Shown here: in pieces, positions 10,185 through 19,790 of the stretch
How positions within the stretch are numbered: the first letter of the stretch is position 1
How the letters are laid out: every line of letters begins with the position of its first letter
Origin: Rivihabitans pingtungensis
Lineage (GTDB): Bacteria > Pseudomonadota > Gammaproteobacteria > Burkholderiales > Aquaspirillaceae
Reading direction: 5' to 3'
Assembly: GCF_003201855.1 (NCBI RefSeq)
Contig: NZ_QJKI01000001.1
Location: forward strand, 310,001-374,000
Length of the DNA stretch: 64,000 nt
The notes under the pieces: model-generated
Told to the model about the DNA's origin: nothing
Databases searched by the model: none
What the model saw: only the letters and a program-made list of their open reading frames with translations
Made by a program: the position numbers and the translations under genes

Positions 10185-10217
10185 GTCATCATGCCCTGCG
10201 TGGCAGCGCCTTGCTTG

Positions 10218-11333
10218 TTACTTGTCCAGCACGATGCGCAGCATGCGGCGCAGCGGTTCGGCGGCGCCCCACAGCAGTTGGTCGCCGCAGGTGAAGGCGC
10301 TGATGTATTCGCCGCCCATGCCCAGCTTGCGGATGCGGCCGACCGGGACGGTCAGCGTGCCGGTGACGGCGGCCGGGGTGAGGTCTTTCATCGAGGCTTC
10401 GCGCTGGTTGGGCACCACTTTCACCCAGTCGTTGGCCTTGGCCAGCAGGGCTTCGATTTCGGCCACCGGCAGGTCTTGCTTGAGCTTGATGGTCAGCGCC
10501 TGGCTGTGGCAGCGCATGGCGCCGATGCGCACGCACAGGCCGTCGATGACGATCGGGCTGTCGCTGCGGCCCAGGATCTTGTTGGTTTCCACGCCGCCTT
10601 TCCATTCTTCCTTGGATTGGCCGTTGCCCAGATCTTTGTCGATCCACGGAATCAGGCTGCCGGCCAGCGGCACGCCAAAGTATTCGGTCGGGTTGGCGTC
10701 CGAGCGGATGAACTCGGCCACTTTGCGGTCGATGTCCAGGATGGCGCTGTTCTTGTCGGCCAGCTCGGCGGCCACGGCGGCGTTGACTGCGCCCATGCCC
10801 TTGAGCAGTTCGCGCATATTGTTGGCGCCAGCGCCCGATGCCGCTTGGTAGGTCATCGAGGTGGCCCAGTCCACCAGGTCGTTCTGGAACAAGCCGCCCA
10901 GCGCCATCAGCATCAGGCTGACGGTACAGTTGCCGCCGACAAAGGTCTTGCCGCCCTTGGCCAGCGAGTCCTTGATCACGTTCATATTGACCGGGTCGAG
11001 GATGATGACGGCTTCGTCTTCCATGCGCAGGGTGCTGGCGGCGTCGATCCAGTAGCCGTTCCAGCCAGCGGCGCGCAGCGGGCCGTAGACTTCGGTGGTG
11101 TAGTCGCCGCCCTGGCAGGTGATGATCACATCACATGCCTTGAGCTCGCCCAGGTTTTTGGCGTCCTTCAGGGCCGGGGCGGTTTTGCCGCCAAAGCTCG
11201 GCGCGGCGCCGCCGGGGTTGGAGGTGGTGAAATACACCGGATCGATGTGGGCAAAGTCGTTTTCTTCGACCATGCGCTGCATCAGCACCGAGCCGACCAT
11301 GCCGCGCCAACCAACCAGACCTACTTTCAACAT
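10218..11333 (-). CDS. asd: Aspartate-semialdehyde dehydrogenase
   Basis: Reduces aspartyl-4-phosphate to aspartate semialdehyde with NADPH, the branch point to lysine/diaminopimelate, threonine and methionine. At 371 residues it has the length of the proteobacterial enzyme. It begins [21 protein letters not shown], the NADP-binding loop; the catalytic cysteine is in [17 protein letters not shown], and [13 protein letters not shown] follows. An AAGGAAAT ribosome-binding site precedes the ATG. It is the last gene of the leuC-leuD-leuB-asd series, 92 bp after leuB, an order common in Betaproteobacteria. Confidence 0.97.
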   Translation of the reverse strand: MLKVGLVGWRGMVGSVLMQRMVEENDFAHIDPVYFTTSNPGGAAPSFGGKTAPALKDAKNLGELKACDVIITCQGGDYTTEVYGPLRAAGWNGYWIDAASTLRMEDEAVIILDPVNMNVIKDSLAKGGKTFVGGNCTVSLMLMALGGLFQNDLVDWATSMTYQAASGAGANNMRELLKGMGAVNAAVAAELADKNSAILDIDRKVAEFIRSDANPTEYFGVPLAGSLIPWIDKDLGNGQSKEEWKGGVETNKILGRSDSPIVIDGLCVRIGAMRCHSQALTIKLKQDLPVAEIEALLAKANDWVKVVPNQREASMKDLTPAAVTGTLTVPVGRIRKLGMGGEYISAFTCGDQLLWGAAEPLRRMLRIVLDK

Positions 11334-11425
11334 GATGATTTCCTTACTTTTTTAGTTGTGCATTCTGTATGCCGCCCGCAGGCGGCAAGTGGGGGGTGTT
11401 GTCTCGCTTTGTACTGCGCCGGCAA

Positions 11426-12493
11426 TCAGGCGGTCAGCGCCTTGATCACCGCATCGCCCATTTCCACGGTGCCGACGCGGGTGGCGCCGTCTTCGTAGAT
11501 GTCGGCGGTGCGCAGGCCTTGCGCCAGCACCGATTTCACTGCGGCTTCGATGCGGTCGGCGGCGGCATCCTGGTTAAAGGTGTAGCGCAGCATCATCGCC
11601 ACCGACAGGATGGTGGCCAGCGGATTGGCCAGGCCCTTGCCGGCGATGTCCGGGGCGGAGCCATGAATCGGTTCGTACAGGCCCTTGCCGTTGGCGTCCA
11701 GCGAGGCGGACGGCAGCATGCCGATCGAGCCGGTGAGCATCGAGGCTTCATCGGACAGGATGTCGCCAAAGATGTTGCCGGTGACCATCACATCGAATTG
11801 TTTCGGGTTTTTTACCAGTTGCATAGCGGCGTTGTCCACCAGCATGTGCGACAGCTCAACGTCCGGGTACTCGGCGGCCACTTCGGTGACCACGTCGCGC
11901 CACAGCTGGGTGGATTCCAGCACGTTCATTTTGTCCACCGAGCACAGCTTTTTGCTGCGCTTTTGCGCGGTCTTGAACGCCACATGAGCGATGCGGCGGA
12001 TTTCGCTTTCGCTGTAAATCATGGTGTTGAAGCCGACTTTTTCGCCGTTGCGCACTTCAATGCCGCGCGGCTCGCCAAAGTAGATGTCGCCCACCAGTTC
12101 ACGGATGATCATGATGTCCAGGCCGGCCACCACTTCCGGCTTCAGCGACGAGGCGTTGGCCAGCTCGGGGTAGAGAATCGCCGGGCGCAGGTTGGCGAAC
12201 ACGTTCATTTCTTTGCGGATTTTCAGCAGGCCGCGTTCCGGGCGCTGTTCGCGCGGCAGGGTGTCGTACTTGGGGCCACCCACCGCGCCCAGCAGCACGG
12301 CGTCGGCTTCCAGCGCCAGCTTCAGCGTGGCATCCGGCAGCGGCACGCCGGTGGCGTCCACCGCGCAACCGCCAATCAGGCCGGTTTCGGTTTCAATCGG
12401 CAGGCCCTCGGCCTTGAGCACGTCGAGCACGCGCAGCGCTTGCGCAATAATTTCCGGACCAATGCCGTCACCCGGCAGAACAGCAATTTTCAC
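11426..12493 (-). CDS. leuB: 3-isopropylmalate dehydrogenase
   Basis: Oxidises and decarboxylates 3-isopropylmalate to 2-oxoisocaproate with NAD+, the third step of leucine synthesis. The protein is 355 residues. It starts with GTG at 12493 ([15 protein letters not shown] in translation), preceded by AAGGAAAA about 6 bases away; no ATG fits the family start. It contains LLGAVGGP, the substrate-binding arginines in [28 protein letters not shown] and the metal-binding [16 protein letters not shown]. It is third in the minus-strand leuCDB-asd cluster. Confidence 0.97.
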   Translation of the reverse strand: MKIAVLPGDGIGPEIIAQALRVLDVLKAEGLPIETETGLIGGCAVDATGVPLPDATLKLALEADAVLLGAVGGPKYDTLPREQRPERGLLKIRKEMNVFANLRPAILYPELANASSLKPEVVAGLDIMIIRELVGDIYFGEPRGIEVRNGEKVGFNTMIYSESEIRRIAHVAFKTAQKRSKKLCSVDKMNVLESTQLWRDVVTEVAAEYPDVELSHMLVDNAAMQLVKNPKQFDVMVTGNIFGDILSDEASMLTGSIGMLPSASLDANGKGLYEPIHGSAPDIAGKGLANPLATILSVAMMLRYTFNQDAAADRIEAAVKSVLAQGLRTADIYEDGATRVGTVEMGDAVIKALTA

Positions 12494-12602
12494 TTGAGTT
12501 TTCCTTGTCAAACAATGTTCTGAATCAGTGCGCCGATGGCGCAGTATGCCATGATTGGCCACCATCAAGGGCCATCCGCGCACACTGCGCCACCCGCTCA
12601 GC

Positions 12603-13241
12603 TTACACGTAGAACCACGGCAGGCTTTGCTTGCGGGCGTCTTCAAACGCGCGGATTTTATCGGCGTGCGCCAGGGTCAGGCCGATTTCGTCCAGGCCGT
12701 TGAGCATGCAGTGCTTGCGGTGCGGGGTGATGTCAAAGGCAAACGACTGGCCGGACGGGGTGGTGACGGTCTGTGCGGCCAGGTCCACGGTCAGGCGGTA
12801 GCCTTCGCTGGCCACGCATTCTTTGAACAGCTGATCCACCACCTCGGCCGGCTGCACAATCGGCAGCAGGCCGTTTTTGTAGCAGTTGCTAAAGAAAATA
12901 TCGGCAAACGACGGGGCGATGACCACGCGCAGGCCTTGGTCTTCCAGCGCCCACGGCGCGTGTTCGCGCGAGCTGCCGCAGCCAAAGTTCTCGCGCGCCA
13001 GCAGCACTTGCGCGCCCTGATAGCGCGGGAAGTTCAGCACAAAGTCCGGGTTCACCGGGCGGGTGCTGTTGTCCATGCCCGGTTCGCCGTGGTCGAGGTA
13101 GCGCCATTCGTCAAACAGGTTGGGGCCAAAGCCGGAACGCTTGATCGACTTCAAAAATTGCTTGGGGATGATGGCGTCGGTGTCCACATTGGCGCGATCC
13201 AGCGGGCACACCAGGCCATTAAGAGTGGTGAAGGCTTTCAT
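12603..13241 (-). CDS. leuD: 3-isopropylmalate dehydratase small subunit
   Basis: Small, swivelling subunit of isopropylmalate isomerase; with LeuC it interconverts 2- and 3-isopropylmalate. Length is 212 residues. Family features are the start [39 protein letters not shown], and the phosphate/carboxylate-binding [16 protein letters not shown]. The gene begins 14 bp after the leuC stop and ends about 110 bp before leuB, so all three are probably read together. Confidence 0.97.
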   Translation of the reverse strand: MKAFTTLNGLVCPLDRANVDTDAIIPKQFLKSIKRSGFGPNLFDEWRYLDHGEPGMDNSTRPVNPDFVLNFPRYQGAQVLLARENFGCGSSREHAPWALEDQGLRVVIAPSFADIFFSNCYKNGLLPIVQPAEVVDQLFKECVASEGYRLTVDLAAQTVTTPSGQSFAFDITPHRKHCMLNGLDEIGLTLAHADKIRAFEDARKQSLPWFYV

Positions 13242-13255
13242 GGGGTGGGCTCCTG

Positions 13256-14662
13256 TCAGAAACTGCGCACGTCAACAAAGTGGCCAGCCAGCGCGGCGGC
13301 GGCGGCCATGGCCGGGCTGACCAGATGGGTGCGCCCGCCCTGGCCCTGACGGCCTTCAAAGTTGCGGTTGGAGGTCGAGGCACAGCGCTCGCCCGGCTCC
13401 AGGCGGTCGGCGTTCATCGCCAGACACATGGAACAGCCCGGCTCGCGCCATTCAAAGCCGGCTTCGACAAACAGGCGGTCCAGCCCTTCGGCCTCGGCCT
13501 GCGCCTTGACCAGGCCCGAGCCCGGCACCACCAGCACGCGCTTGACGTTGGCGGCTTTTTGGCGGCCGCGAATCACGCTGGCGGCGGCGCGCAGGTCTTC
13601 GATGCGCGAGTTGGTGCACGAGCCGATAAACACCACGTCCACCGGGATTTCATTCACCGGGGTGTTGGCGGTCAGGCCCATATAGCTGAGCGCGCGCTCG
13701 ATGCCGGATTTTTTCACCGGATCGGCTTCTTGCGCCGGATCGGGCACGCGGTCGGCCACGGTGACCACCATCTCGGGCGAGGTGCCCCAGGTGACTTGCG
13801 GCAGGATGTCTTCGGCTTTGAGCTCAACCACGGCGTCAAACTGCGCGCCTTCGTCCGAATGCAGGGTTTTCCAGTAAGCCACGGCTTGATCCCACATCGC
13901 GCCGGTCGGCGCCAGCGGGCGGCCTTGCACATAGTCGATGGTGGCTTGGTCCACCGCCACCATGCCAGCGCGGGCGCCGGCTTCGATGGCCATATTGCAC
14001 AAGGTCATGCGGCCTTCCACCGTCAGGCCGCGAATGGCGCTGCCGGCAAACTCAATGGCGTAGCCAGTGCCGCCAGCGGTGCCAATCTTGCCGATGATGG
14101 CCAGCGCCACATCCTTGGCCGACACGCCTGCGCCCAGCTGGCCTTCCACCGAAATCAGCATGGACTTGGATTTTTTTGCCACCAGGGTTTGCGTGGCCAG
14201 CACATGCTCGACTTCGGAGGTGCCGATGCCGTGCGCCAGACAGCCCAGCGCGCCGTGGGTGGAGGTGTGGCTGTCGCCGCACACCACGGTCATGCCCGGC
14301 AGGGTGGCGCCTTGTTCCGGGCCCATGACGTGAATCACGCCCTGGCCTTGATCCTTGAACGGAAAGTAAGCGCGCGCGCCCACTTCGCGGATATTGGCGT
14401 CCAGGGTTTCCACCTGCTGGCGGGAAATCGGGTCCTGAATGCCCTTGTCCCAGTTGTCGGTGGGGGTGTTGTGGTCGGCGGTGGCGACAATCGAGCCCAC
14501 GCGCCACGGCTGGCGGCCGGCCAGCTTCAGGCCTTCAAAGGCTTGCGGGCTGGTCACTTCGTGGATCAGGTGGCGGTCGATGTACAAGAGCACGGTGCCG
14601 TCGGCTTCTTCGTGCACCACATGGCTTTGCCAGAGTTTGTCGTAAAGCGTTTGTGCGGTCAT
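13256..14662 (-). CDS. leuC: 3-isopropylmalate dehydratase large subunit
   Basis: Iron-sulfur subunit of isopropylmalate isomerase. At 468 residues it has the usual length. The three 4Fe-4S ligands are in [10 protein letters not shown] (one cysteine) and [13 protein letters not shown] (two). The catalytic-core blocks [14 protein letters not shown] and [20 protein letters not shown] are intact. The start [16 protein letters not shown] is typical; the ribosome-binding site is weak. It is first in leuCDB-asd; no leuA is in the window. Confidence 0.97.
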   Translation of the reverse strand: MTAQTLYDKLWQSHVVHEEADGTVLLYIDRHLIHEVTSPQAFEGLKLAGRQPWRVGSIVATADHNTPTDNWDKGIQDPISRQQVETLDANIREVGARAYFPFKDQGQGVIHVMGPEQGATLPGMTVVCGDSHTSTHGALGCLAHGIGTSEVEHVLATQTLVAKKSKSMLISVEGQLGAGVSAKDVALAIIGKIGTAGGTGYAIEFAGSAIRGLTVEGRMTLCNMAIEAGARAGMVAVDQATIDYVQGRPLAPTGAMWDQAVAYWKTLHSDEGAQFDAVVELKAEDILPQVTWGTSPEMVVTVADRVPDPAQEADPVKKSGIERALSYMGLTANTPVNEIPVDVVFIGSCTNSRIEDLRAAASVIRGRQKAANVKRVLVVPGSGLVKAQAEAEGLDRLFVEAGFEWREPGCSMCLAMNADRLEPGERCASTSNRNFEGRQGQGGRTHLVSPAMAAAAALAGHFVDVRSF

Positions 14663-14743
14663 GGTTGCGGCTCGCTTGTGCGGGAAAATTCAGCCCGAAT
14701 TATGCCGCTGCCCCGACCTGAACGGAACTGAAAATAACAGACG

Positions 14744-14781
14744 CAGCCATCGCCAATCACGATGGCTGGATGGGTTTTATA
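14744..14781 (-). promoter_or_regulatory. Hairpin and candidate -10 upstream of leuC
   Basis: A perfect 9-bp stem (CAGCCATCG at 14744-14752, CGATGGCTG at 14760-14768) lies in the presumed leuC leader. Just upstream on the minus strand is a TATAAA (14781-14776) in an AT-rich stretch reaching about 14860, the most AT-rich DNA nearby. I found no leucine-rich leader peptide, so attenuation is not supported; a plain promoter plus leader hairpin is the cautious reading. The rest of 14663-15028 shows nothing else. Confidence 0.35.
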
Positions 14782-15028
14782 ACCAAATAAAAATAAATGC
14801 TCGACTTATTCCCAATGAGCTGTTATATTGGCGGTTCGTTGGTTGTTTTGGTCGTTCATTTTCGTTGTACAGCGGATGACCGGCCGCCCGATCTGGCGCC
14901 CCGTAGTGCTACGGCGCGGCGCCCTGGCATCAGTCATGAAGCATCAGGCGGGGAGTGCTTGAAGTCCCTGCACCAGTTTATTCTGGCGTTGCCCTCGTTC
15001 TTGCGAGGGGCGGCGCCTGCCTTTCAGA

Positions 15029-15104
15029 CGCGGGATGGAGCAGTTGGCAGCTCGTCGGGCTCATAACCCGAAGGTCACAGGTTCGAGTCCTGTTCCCGCA
15101 ACCA
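15029..15104 (+). tRNA. Initiator tRNA-fMet (anticodon CAU)
   Basis: A 76-base cloverleaf that includes an encoded CCA end. The acceptor begins CGCGGG and ends CCCGCAACCA, so position 1 (C) faces A and is unpaired, the bacterial initiator hallmark. The anticodon arm TCGGGCTCATAACCCGA has three consecutive G-C pairs, also specific to initiators. The T arm contains GGTTCGAGTCC. It lies on the plus strand, divergent from leuC and upstream of infA, so two initiation components sit side by side. Confidence 0.97.
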
Positions 15105-15238
15105 GTTTTCCGCCTCCTTTTTCCTGCATTGCATGTGCTGTGCCGAAACCGGATACGGTGTTCTATTGATTCGCGCGTAAGCCCTGCATGGTCTGGCGCG
15201 CACCGTGGGTCGCCCCGGCGCGGCCTGGGAGCCTGGCC

Positions 15239-15493
15239 ATGGCCAAAGAAGAACCGATTGAATTTGAAGGCCGCGTCAGCGAGCTGCTGCCCAACTCCAC
15301 CTTTCTGGTTAAACTGGACAACGGCGCTGAAGTGATTGCCTACGCCTCGGGCAAAATGCGCAAGCATCGCATCCGCATTCTGGCGGGCGACCGCGTCACC
15401 GTGGAAATGTCCCCCTACGACCTGAGCAAGGCACGGGTGAGCTTCCGCCACAAAGACACCAACCCGCGTCCGACACCGGCCCCCAGCCGCTAA
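15239..15493 (+). CDS. infA: Translation initiation factor IF-1 with a C-terminal tail
   Basis: IF-1 occupies the 30S A site during initiation. The OB-fold motifs are clear: [60 protein letters not shown]. The product is 84 residues rather than the usual 72 or so; the extra residues form a proline-rich tail ([12 protein letters not shown]), and the usual end is changed to [14 protein letters not shown] 8 bases upstream fixes the ATG at 15239. Betaproteobacteria often carry two infA genes; this stand-alone copy, away from ribosomal protein genes, is probably the second type. Confidence 0.93.
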   Translation: MAKEEPIEFEGRVSELLPNSTFLVKLDNGAEVIAYASGKMRKHRIRILAGDRVTVEMSPYDLSKARVSFRHKDTNPRPTPAPSR

Positions 15494-15595
15494 AGCAGCC
15501 CACGGGGCGGGTTTCTGGCCACGCCCCTCACCGTCCGTGCAACACGGCCGGTATACTACGCAGGTCTGAATCGTCATCCTCAGGACCTCGCCCCG

Positions 15596-17176
15596 ATGGC
15601 CACCCCCTTGCTGCACATTGATCAGCTCACCGTCCGCTTTGGCGCTGCCGAAGTGGTGCGCCAAGTCTCGCTGGATATCCACCCCGGCGAAAAACTCGCC
15701 CTGGTGGGCGAATCCGGCTCGGGCAAGACGGTGATGGCGCAAGCCGTGCTGCGGCTGAACCGCGAAGTGAGCTACCAGGGGCGCATCGAGCTGGACGGCG
15801 TCGGCGATGTGCTCAGCCTGTCCGAGCACGCCCTGCGCGGCGTGCGCGGGCGCGATGCGGCAATGATTTTTCAAGAGCCAATGACCGCGCTGAACCCATT
15901 GTACAGCGTGGGCAACCAAATCTGCGAAACCCTCACCCTGCACCTGGGCCTGAGCCCACGCCAGGCGCGCGCCGAAGCGCTGGCGCTGCTGGCGCGCACC
16001 GGCATCCCCGACCCGGCCAGCAAGATCGACAGCTATCCTTTTCAGTTATCCGGCGGCCAACGCCAGCGGGCGATGATCGCCATGGCGCTGGCCTGCCGCC
16101 CGCGCCTGTTGATCGCCGACGAACCCACCACCGCGCTGGACGTCACCGTGCAAGCGCAAATCCTGGATTTGCTGGCCGATGTGCAGCGCGAATTTGGCAT
16201 GGCGGTGTGGCTGATCACCCACGATCTGAACCTGGTGCGCCGCTTTGCCGACCGGGTGGCGGTGATGCGCGCCGGGCAGATTGTCGAATCCGGCCCGGTG
16301 GCCCAAGTATTTGCCCAACCCGCGCACGACTACACCCGCCAGCTATTGGCCAGCCGCCCCGGCCGGCTGGTGGACGCAGGCGACCCCAAGGCCGCCGAAG
16401 TGGCGCGCGCCGAGCAATTATCGGTCAGCTACCGCCAACGCGCCGGCTGGCTGCGCAGCCGCGACATCCCCATTCTGCGCGATGTCTCCCTGCGCCTGCG
16501 CGCCGGCCACACGCTGGGCATTGTTGGCGAATCCGGCTCGGGCAAAACCACGCTGGGCCTGGCCCTGCTGAAACTGGTGAATGCGCAAACGCGCGGGCGG
16601 GTGGTGGTGGCCGGCCAGGCGCTGGACGGCCTGCCGGCGCGCGCACTGCGCGCATTTCGCCGCCAGGCGCAAGTGGTGTTTCAAGACCCGTTCTCCAGCC
16701 TGTCGCCGCGCCTGACCGTGGGCGAAATCGTCGGCGAAGGCCTGGCCCTGCACGAACCCCAGCTCAGCGCCAGCGAACGCCAGGCGCGGGTGGCCGCCAT
16801 GCTGGCCGAAGTCGGCCTGTCGGCCGACTGCCTGCCGCGCTACCCGCATGAGTTTTCTGGCGGCCAACGCCAGCGCATCGCCATCGCCCGCGCCCTGGTG
16901 CTGCGCCCGCAGCTATTGCTGCTGGACGAACCCACCTCGGCGCTGGACGCCTCGATCCAGCAACAAGTGCTCACCCTGCTGCGCGACGCCCAGCAACGCT
17001 ACGGCGTGGCCTATCTATTCATCAGCCACGACCTGGCGGTGATCCGCGCCATGGCCCACGACGTGCTGGTGCTGCGCCACGGCCAAGTGGTGGAAAGCGG
17101 CCCGGCCGAACAACTGTTCGCCGCCCCGCAGGCGGAATACACCCGGGCGTTGTTGGCGGCGGCGCGGGTGGGGTGA
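15596..17176 (+). CDS. yejF: Fused oligopeptide-type ABC transporter ATPase (YejF/DppD-DppF-like)
   Basis: A 526-residue protein with two complete ABC ATPase domains. Each has Walker A GESGSGKT, signature ([12 protein letters not shown] and [12 protein letters not shown]) and Walker B ([12 protein letters not shown] and [12 protein letters not shown]). The first follows the DppD type and the second the DppF type, as in YejF, which powers uptake of peptides such as microcin C. An AGGAC site precedes the ATG, and a TATACT -10-like sequence lies at 15552-15557. No permease or binding protein gene is adjacent, so this is an orphan ATPase and its substrate is unknown. Confidence 0.9.
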   Translation: MATPLLHIDQLTVRFGAAEVVRQVSLDIHPGEKLALVGESGSGKTVMAQAVLRLNREVSYQGRIELDGVGDVLSLSEHALRGVRGRDAAMIFQEPMTALNPLYSVGNQICETLTLHLGLSPRQARAEALALLARTGIPDPASKIDSYPFQLSGGQRQRAMIAMALACRPRLLIADEPTTALDVTVQAQILDLLADVQREFGMAVWLITHDLNLVRRFADRVAVMRAGQIVESGPVAQVFAQPAHDYTRQLLASRPGRLVDAGDPKAAEVARAEQLSVSYRQRAGWLRSRDIPILRDVSLRLRAGHTLGIVGESGSGKTTLGLALLKLVNAQTRGRVVVAGQALDGLPARALRAFRRQAQVVFQDPFSSLSPRLTVGEIVGEGLALHEPQLSASERQARVAAMLAEVGLSADCLPRYPHEFSGGQRQRIAIARALVLRPQLLLLDEPTSALDASIQQQVLTLLRDAQQRYGVAYLFISHDLAVIRAMAHDVLVLRHGQVVESGPAEQLFAAPQAEYTRALLAAARVG

Positions 17177-17197
17177 TGGAAAACGGGTATACCCCTC

Positions 17198-17719
17198 TTA
17201 CATATCACGGCCCTTTTCCCCCTCGCCCTCCAGCCCCGCCATCCACTTCCCCAGCAAGCTATCCAGCTGCGCCAGTTCTGTCGCGTCCAGTGTGCTGGTG
17301 AGTCGATGCAGGTTGTCCACGTGCTCGCCAACCGCGCTGTCGATCAGCGCCAGGCCTTCGGCGCTCAGTTGCACCAGCACGCTGCGGGCGTCGGCGGGGT
17401 TGATCTGGCGCTGGATCAGGCCGCGTTTTTCCAGTTGTTGCAGTTGCCGGGTCATGGCGCCGGAGGTGAGCATCAGCGAAGAAAACAGCACGGTGGGAGC
17501 CAGGCGGTAGGGTTCGCCGCTGCGGCGCAGGGTAGCCAGCAAGTCGAACTCCCAGCTGGCCAGTTGGTGGCGGGCAAAGACTGTATCCAGGCGTTTTTGC
17601 ACTTGAACGGCGCTGCGTCTGAGGCGGCCCACCGGGCCCATTGGCGTGACGTCAAGGTCGGGGCGTTCGCGCCGCCATTGTTGCAGGATGGTGGCGACTG
17701 GGTCGTTGGGCTGGCTCAT
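17198..17719 (-). CDS. MarR-family transcriptional regulator
   Basis: A 173-residue winged-helix regulator. The winged-helix core runs WEFDLLATLRRSG, LMLTSGAMTRQLQQLEKRGL and the wing RQINPADARSVLVQLS. An AGGAGT site 8 bases upstream selects the ATG at 17719 over longer alternatives. It is divergent from a DMT-family exporter with an 85-bp gap that holds two palindromic operator candidates, so it most likely represses itself and the exporter until a ligand binds. The ligand is unknown. Confidence 0.9.
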   Translation of the reverse strand: MSQPNDPVATILQQWRRERPDLDVTPMGPVGRLRRSAVQVQKRLDTVFARHQLASWEFDLLATLRRSGEPYRLAPTVLFSSLMLTSGAMTRQLQQLEKRGLIQRQINPADARSVLVQLSAEGLALIDSAVGEHVDNLHRLTSTLDATELAQLDSLLGKWMAGLEGEGEKGRDM

Positions 17720-17742
17720 GGGGACTCCTGGGGCAGGGAAAT

Positions 17743-17797
17743 TATCTTGCATGTGAGATAAAAAGCTATTAGGCTGTATTATCTTACACAAAAGATA
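17743..17797. promoter_or_regulatory. Two operator-like palindromes between marR and the DMT exporter
   Basis: Two 18-bp palindromes share TATCTT...AGATA ends: TATCTTGCATGTGAGATA (17743-17760) and TATCTTACACAAAAGATA (17780-17797), with centres 37 bp apart. They fill the short divergent gap between a MarR regulator and an exporter and are of the AT-rich type MarR proteins bind. The second ends 7 bp before the exporter ATG, so a bound repressor would block its transcription or early elongation. Confidence 0.75.
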
Positions 17798-17804
17798 GTT
17801 AGCC

Positions 17805-18686
17805 ATGTTTCCTGTGATGTCCGCCAGCGCGCGCGACGCGCTGCTCACGGCCTGTGCGCCGTTGATTTGGGGTTCGACGTATTGGGTCACCAGCCAGTGG
17901 CTGCCGCCGGATCGGCCGTTAACGGCGGCGGTGTGGCGGGTGCTACCGGCCGGGCTGCTGTTGCTGCTGTGGGCGCGGCAGTGGCCGGCGGCCGGCCAGT
18001 GGCGGCGGGTGTTCGGCCTTGCGGTGTTGAATATCGCCGTGTTTCAGGCGCTGTTGTTTGTTGCCGCGTATCGTCTGCCCGGCGGGGTGGCGGCGATTCT
18101 GGGCGCCACGCAGCCCCTGCTGGTGCTGGGTTGGGCGTGGTTGTTGGATGGCCAGCGGCCGGCGGGGGCGGTGACCACGGCAGCGGTGCTGGGGGTGGCC
18201 GGCATGGCCTTGCTGCTGAATGCGCCAGGCGCGCAGTGGGATACGGTGGGAGTGCTGGCGGCGGCGCTGGGCGCGGCGTCGATGGCCTGCGGCAGTTATC
18301 TGGCCGGGCGTTGGCAGGGTTGCCAGTTGCCGGTGCTCGCGCTGACCGGCTGGCAGCTGACGCTGGGCGGGCTGTGCCTGGCGCCGCTGGCCTGGGCGTG
18401 GGAGCCGCCCTTGCCGGCGCTCAGCCTGACGCAAGGGCTGGCGTATGGGTATTTATCGCTGTTTGGCGCGCTGCTGGCCTATGTGCTGTGGTTTCGCGGC
18501 ATTGTCCGCCTGCCGGCGGTGGCGGTGTCGTCGCTGAGCTTGCTCAGCCCGCTGTCGGCGGCGGTGATTGGCGCGCTGGCGCTGGGCCAGTGGCTGCATG
18601 GCTGGGCGCTGGCCGGCTGGTTGCTCACCCTGGGCAGCGTGCTGGGCGTGCAGCGGCTCAGTCAGCGCCGCCGCTCGCGCCAGTAG
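17805..18686 (+). CDS. DMT-superfamily exporter (EamA family)
   Basis: A 293-residue inner-membrane protein with about ten hydrophobic helices in two EamA repeats. The first repeat contains WGSTYWVTSQWLPP near the N-terminus and a GATQPLLVLG segment. Members export metabolites, amino acids or drugs. The ATG at 17805 lies only 7 bp past the second palindromic site and lacks an evident ribosome-binding site; an ATG at 17817 is possible. The divergent MarR gene suggests inducible efflux. Its last 25 bases overlap the 3' end of rarD on the other strand. Confidence 0.85.
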   Translation: MFPVMSASARDALLTACAPLIWGSTYWVTSQWLPPDRPLTAAVWRVLPAGLLLLLWARQWPAAGQWRRVFGLAVLNIAVFQALLFVAAYRLPGGVAAILGATQPLLVLGWAWLLDGQRPAGAVTTAAVLGVAGMALLLNAPGAQWDTVGVLAAALGAASMACGSYLAGRWQGCQLPVLALTGWQLTLGGLCLAPLAWAWEPPLPALSLTQGLAYGYLSLFGALLAYVLWFRGIVRLPAVAVSSLSLLSPLSAAVIGALALGQWLHGWALAGWLLTLGSVLGVQRLSQRRRSRQ

Positions 18687-19561
18687 CTGAGCAAGCCATG
18701 GCCGGAATACAAGGCCAGCGCGGTCCAGATCAGGCCAAAACCCACGGCGCGCGCAGCGCCAAACGGCTCGTGGTATAGCCACACGCCCAGCAAGAGCTGC
18801 ATGGTCGGGCCGATGTATTGAATCAGCCCGACCGTGGCCAGCTTCAGCCGGCGCGCGCCGCTGGCGAACAGCAGCAAGGGCACGGCGGTGACCACGCCCG
18901 CGCCCATCAGCAAGGCATCGACGGCCAGGCCGTGCTGGCCAAACGCGCCTTGCCCCTGCCAATGAAACCAGGCCAGCGCCAGCGCGGCCAGCGGCGCCAG
19001 CAAAAAGGTTTCCAGCGCCAGGCCCTCCAGCGAGGGCAGCGGCGCTTGCTTGCGCAGCAGGCCATACACGCCAAAACTGGCAGCCAGCGACAGCGCCACC
19101 CACGGCAAGGCGCCCAGGGACAGCGTCAGCCAGGCCACGCCCAGCGCCGCCAACAGCACCGCCAGCGCCTGCGGCGGCGACAGCCGCTCCCCCAGAAACA
19201 CCCGACCCAGCAGCACATTGACCAGCGGGTTGATGAAATAGCCCAGGCTGGCTTCCACCACGCGGTTTTCGTTCACCGCCCAGATATAAATCAGCCAATT
19301 CACCGACAGCAGCAGCGACGAGGCGACAAACAGCCCAAGCAGGCGAGGCTGGCGCACGCTGACAGCCAGCCAGGCCCAATGGCGCTGCCACAGCAAGACG
19401 CCGGCGACAAACACCGCCGACCAGACAATCCGGTGACACAAAATCTGCAAGGCCGGGGTTTGCCCCAGCGGCTTCCAGTACAGCGGGAACAAGCCCCAGA
19501 TAAAAAAGGCGGCCATGGCAAACAGCACGCCACGGCGGGTTTCTTGCAGGGAGTCGGTCAT
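18662..19561 (-). CDS. rarD: RarD-type DMT permease
   Basis: A 299-residue protein, close to the 296 of E. coli RarD, a membrane protein of the EamA/DMT superfamily whose substrate is not established. The family N-terminus is visible (RRGVLFAMAAFFIWGLFPLY), then LGQTPALQILCHRIVWS, the GYFINPLVNVLLGR block and GLIQYIGPTMQLLLGV. It starts at the ATG at 19561 with a weak ribosome-binding site; longer starts are possible but would add a hydrophilic leader. The 3' end overlaps the convergent EamA exporter by 25 bp. Confidence 0.9.
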   Translation of the reverse strand: MTDSLQETRRGVLFAMAAFFIWGLFPLYWKPLGQTPALQILCHRIVWSAVFVAGVLLWQRHWAWLAVSVRQPRLLGLFVASSLLLSVNWLIYIWAVNENRVVEASLGYFINPLVNVLLGRVFLGERLSPPQALAVLLAALGVAWLTLSLGALPWVALSLAASFGVYGLLRKQAPLPSLEGLALETFLLAPLAALALAWFHWQGQGAFGQHGLAVDALLMGAGVVTAVPLLLFASGARRLKLATVGLIQYIGPTMQLLLGVWLYHEPFGAARAVGFGLIWTALALYSGHGLLSYWRERRR

Positions 19562-19710
19562 GATGGGAATGGCGCAATCTGTCTGCTGGCTGGCGGACAG
19601 CGCAAAAAACATGGGTTGGGAATGGCTCCCCATGGTAACCGGGAAGCTAAGGGCGGCCAAGGGGCGTACAAGCAATACGCCAAGATCGAGCGGCAACCCT
19701 GAGCGCCGCG

Positions 19711-19790
19711 GATCAAGCCCAGCGTGGCGATCCTGGCCAGGTGCATGCCCGCAGACATGGCAAGCTCAGGAGGGTTTTGTGAGCGGCTTC
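19711..19790 (-). repeat. Correia-like element, partial copy B
   Basis: An internally deleted copy in reverse orientation: CAGCGTGGCGATCCTGGCCA and CCGCAGACA are followed directly by GGCAAGCTCAGGAGGGTTTT and GTGAGCGGCTTC, with the central GTAC..GTAC part missing. Its right end abuts the truC stop codon (TCA on the plus strand at 19791-19793). It lies between rarD and truC, which are in tandem on the minus strand. Confidence 0.65.

Noticed and set aside
14663..15028. Leucine attenuator with leader peptide in front of leuC.
   Set aside because: There is a stem-loop, but no short frame with clustered leucine codons precedes it.
14797..15066. Open frame of 89 codons beginning MLDLFPMSCYIGGS upstream of the initiator tRNA.
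   Set aside because: It runs into the tRNA gene, lacks a ribosome-binding site, and has no recognisable product beyond a short hydrophobic stretch.
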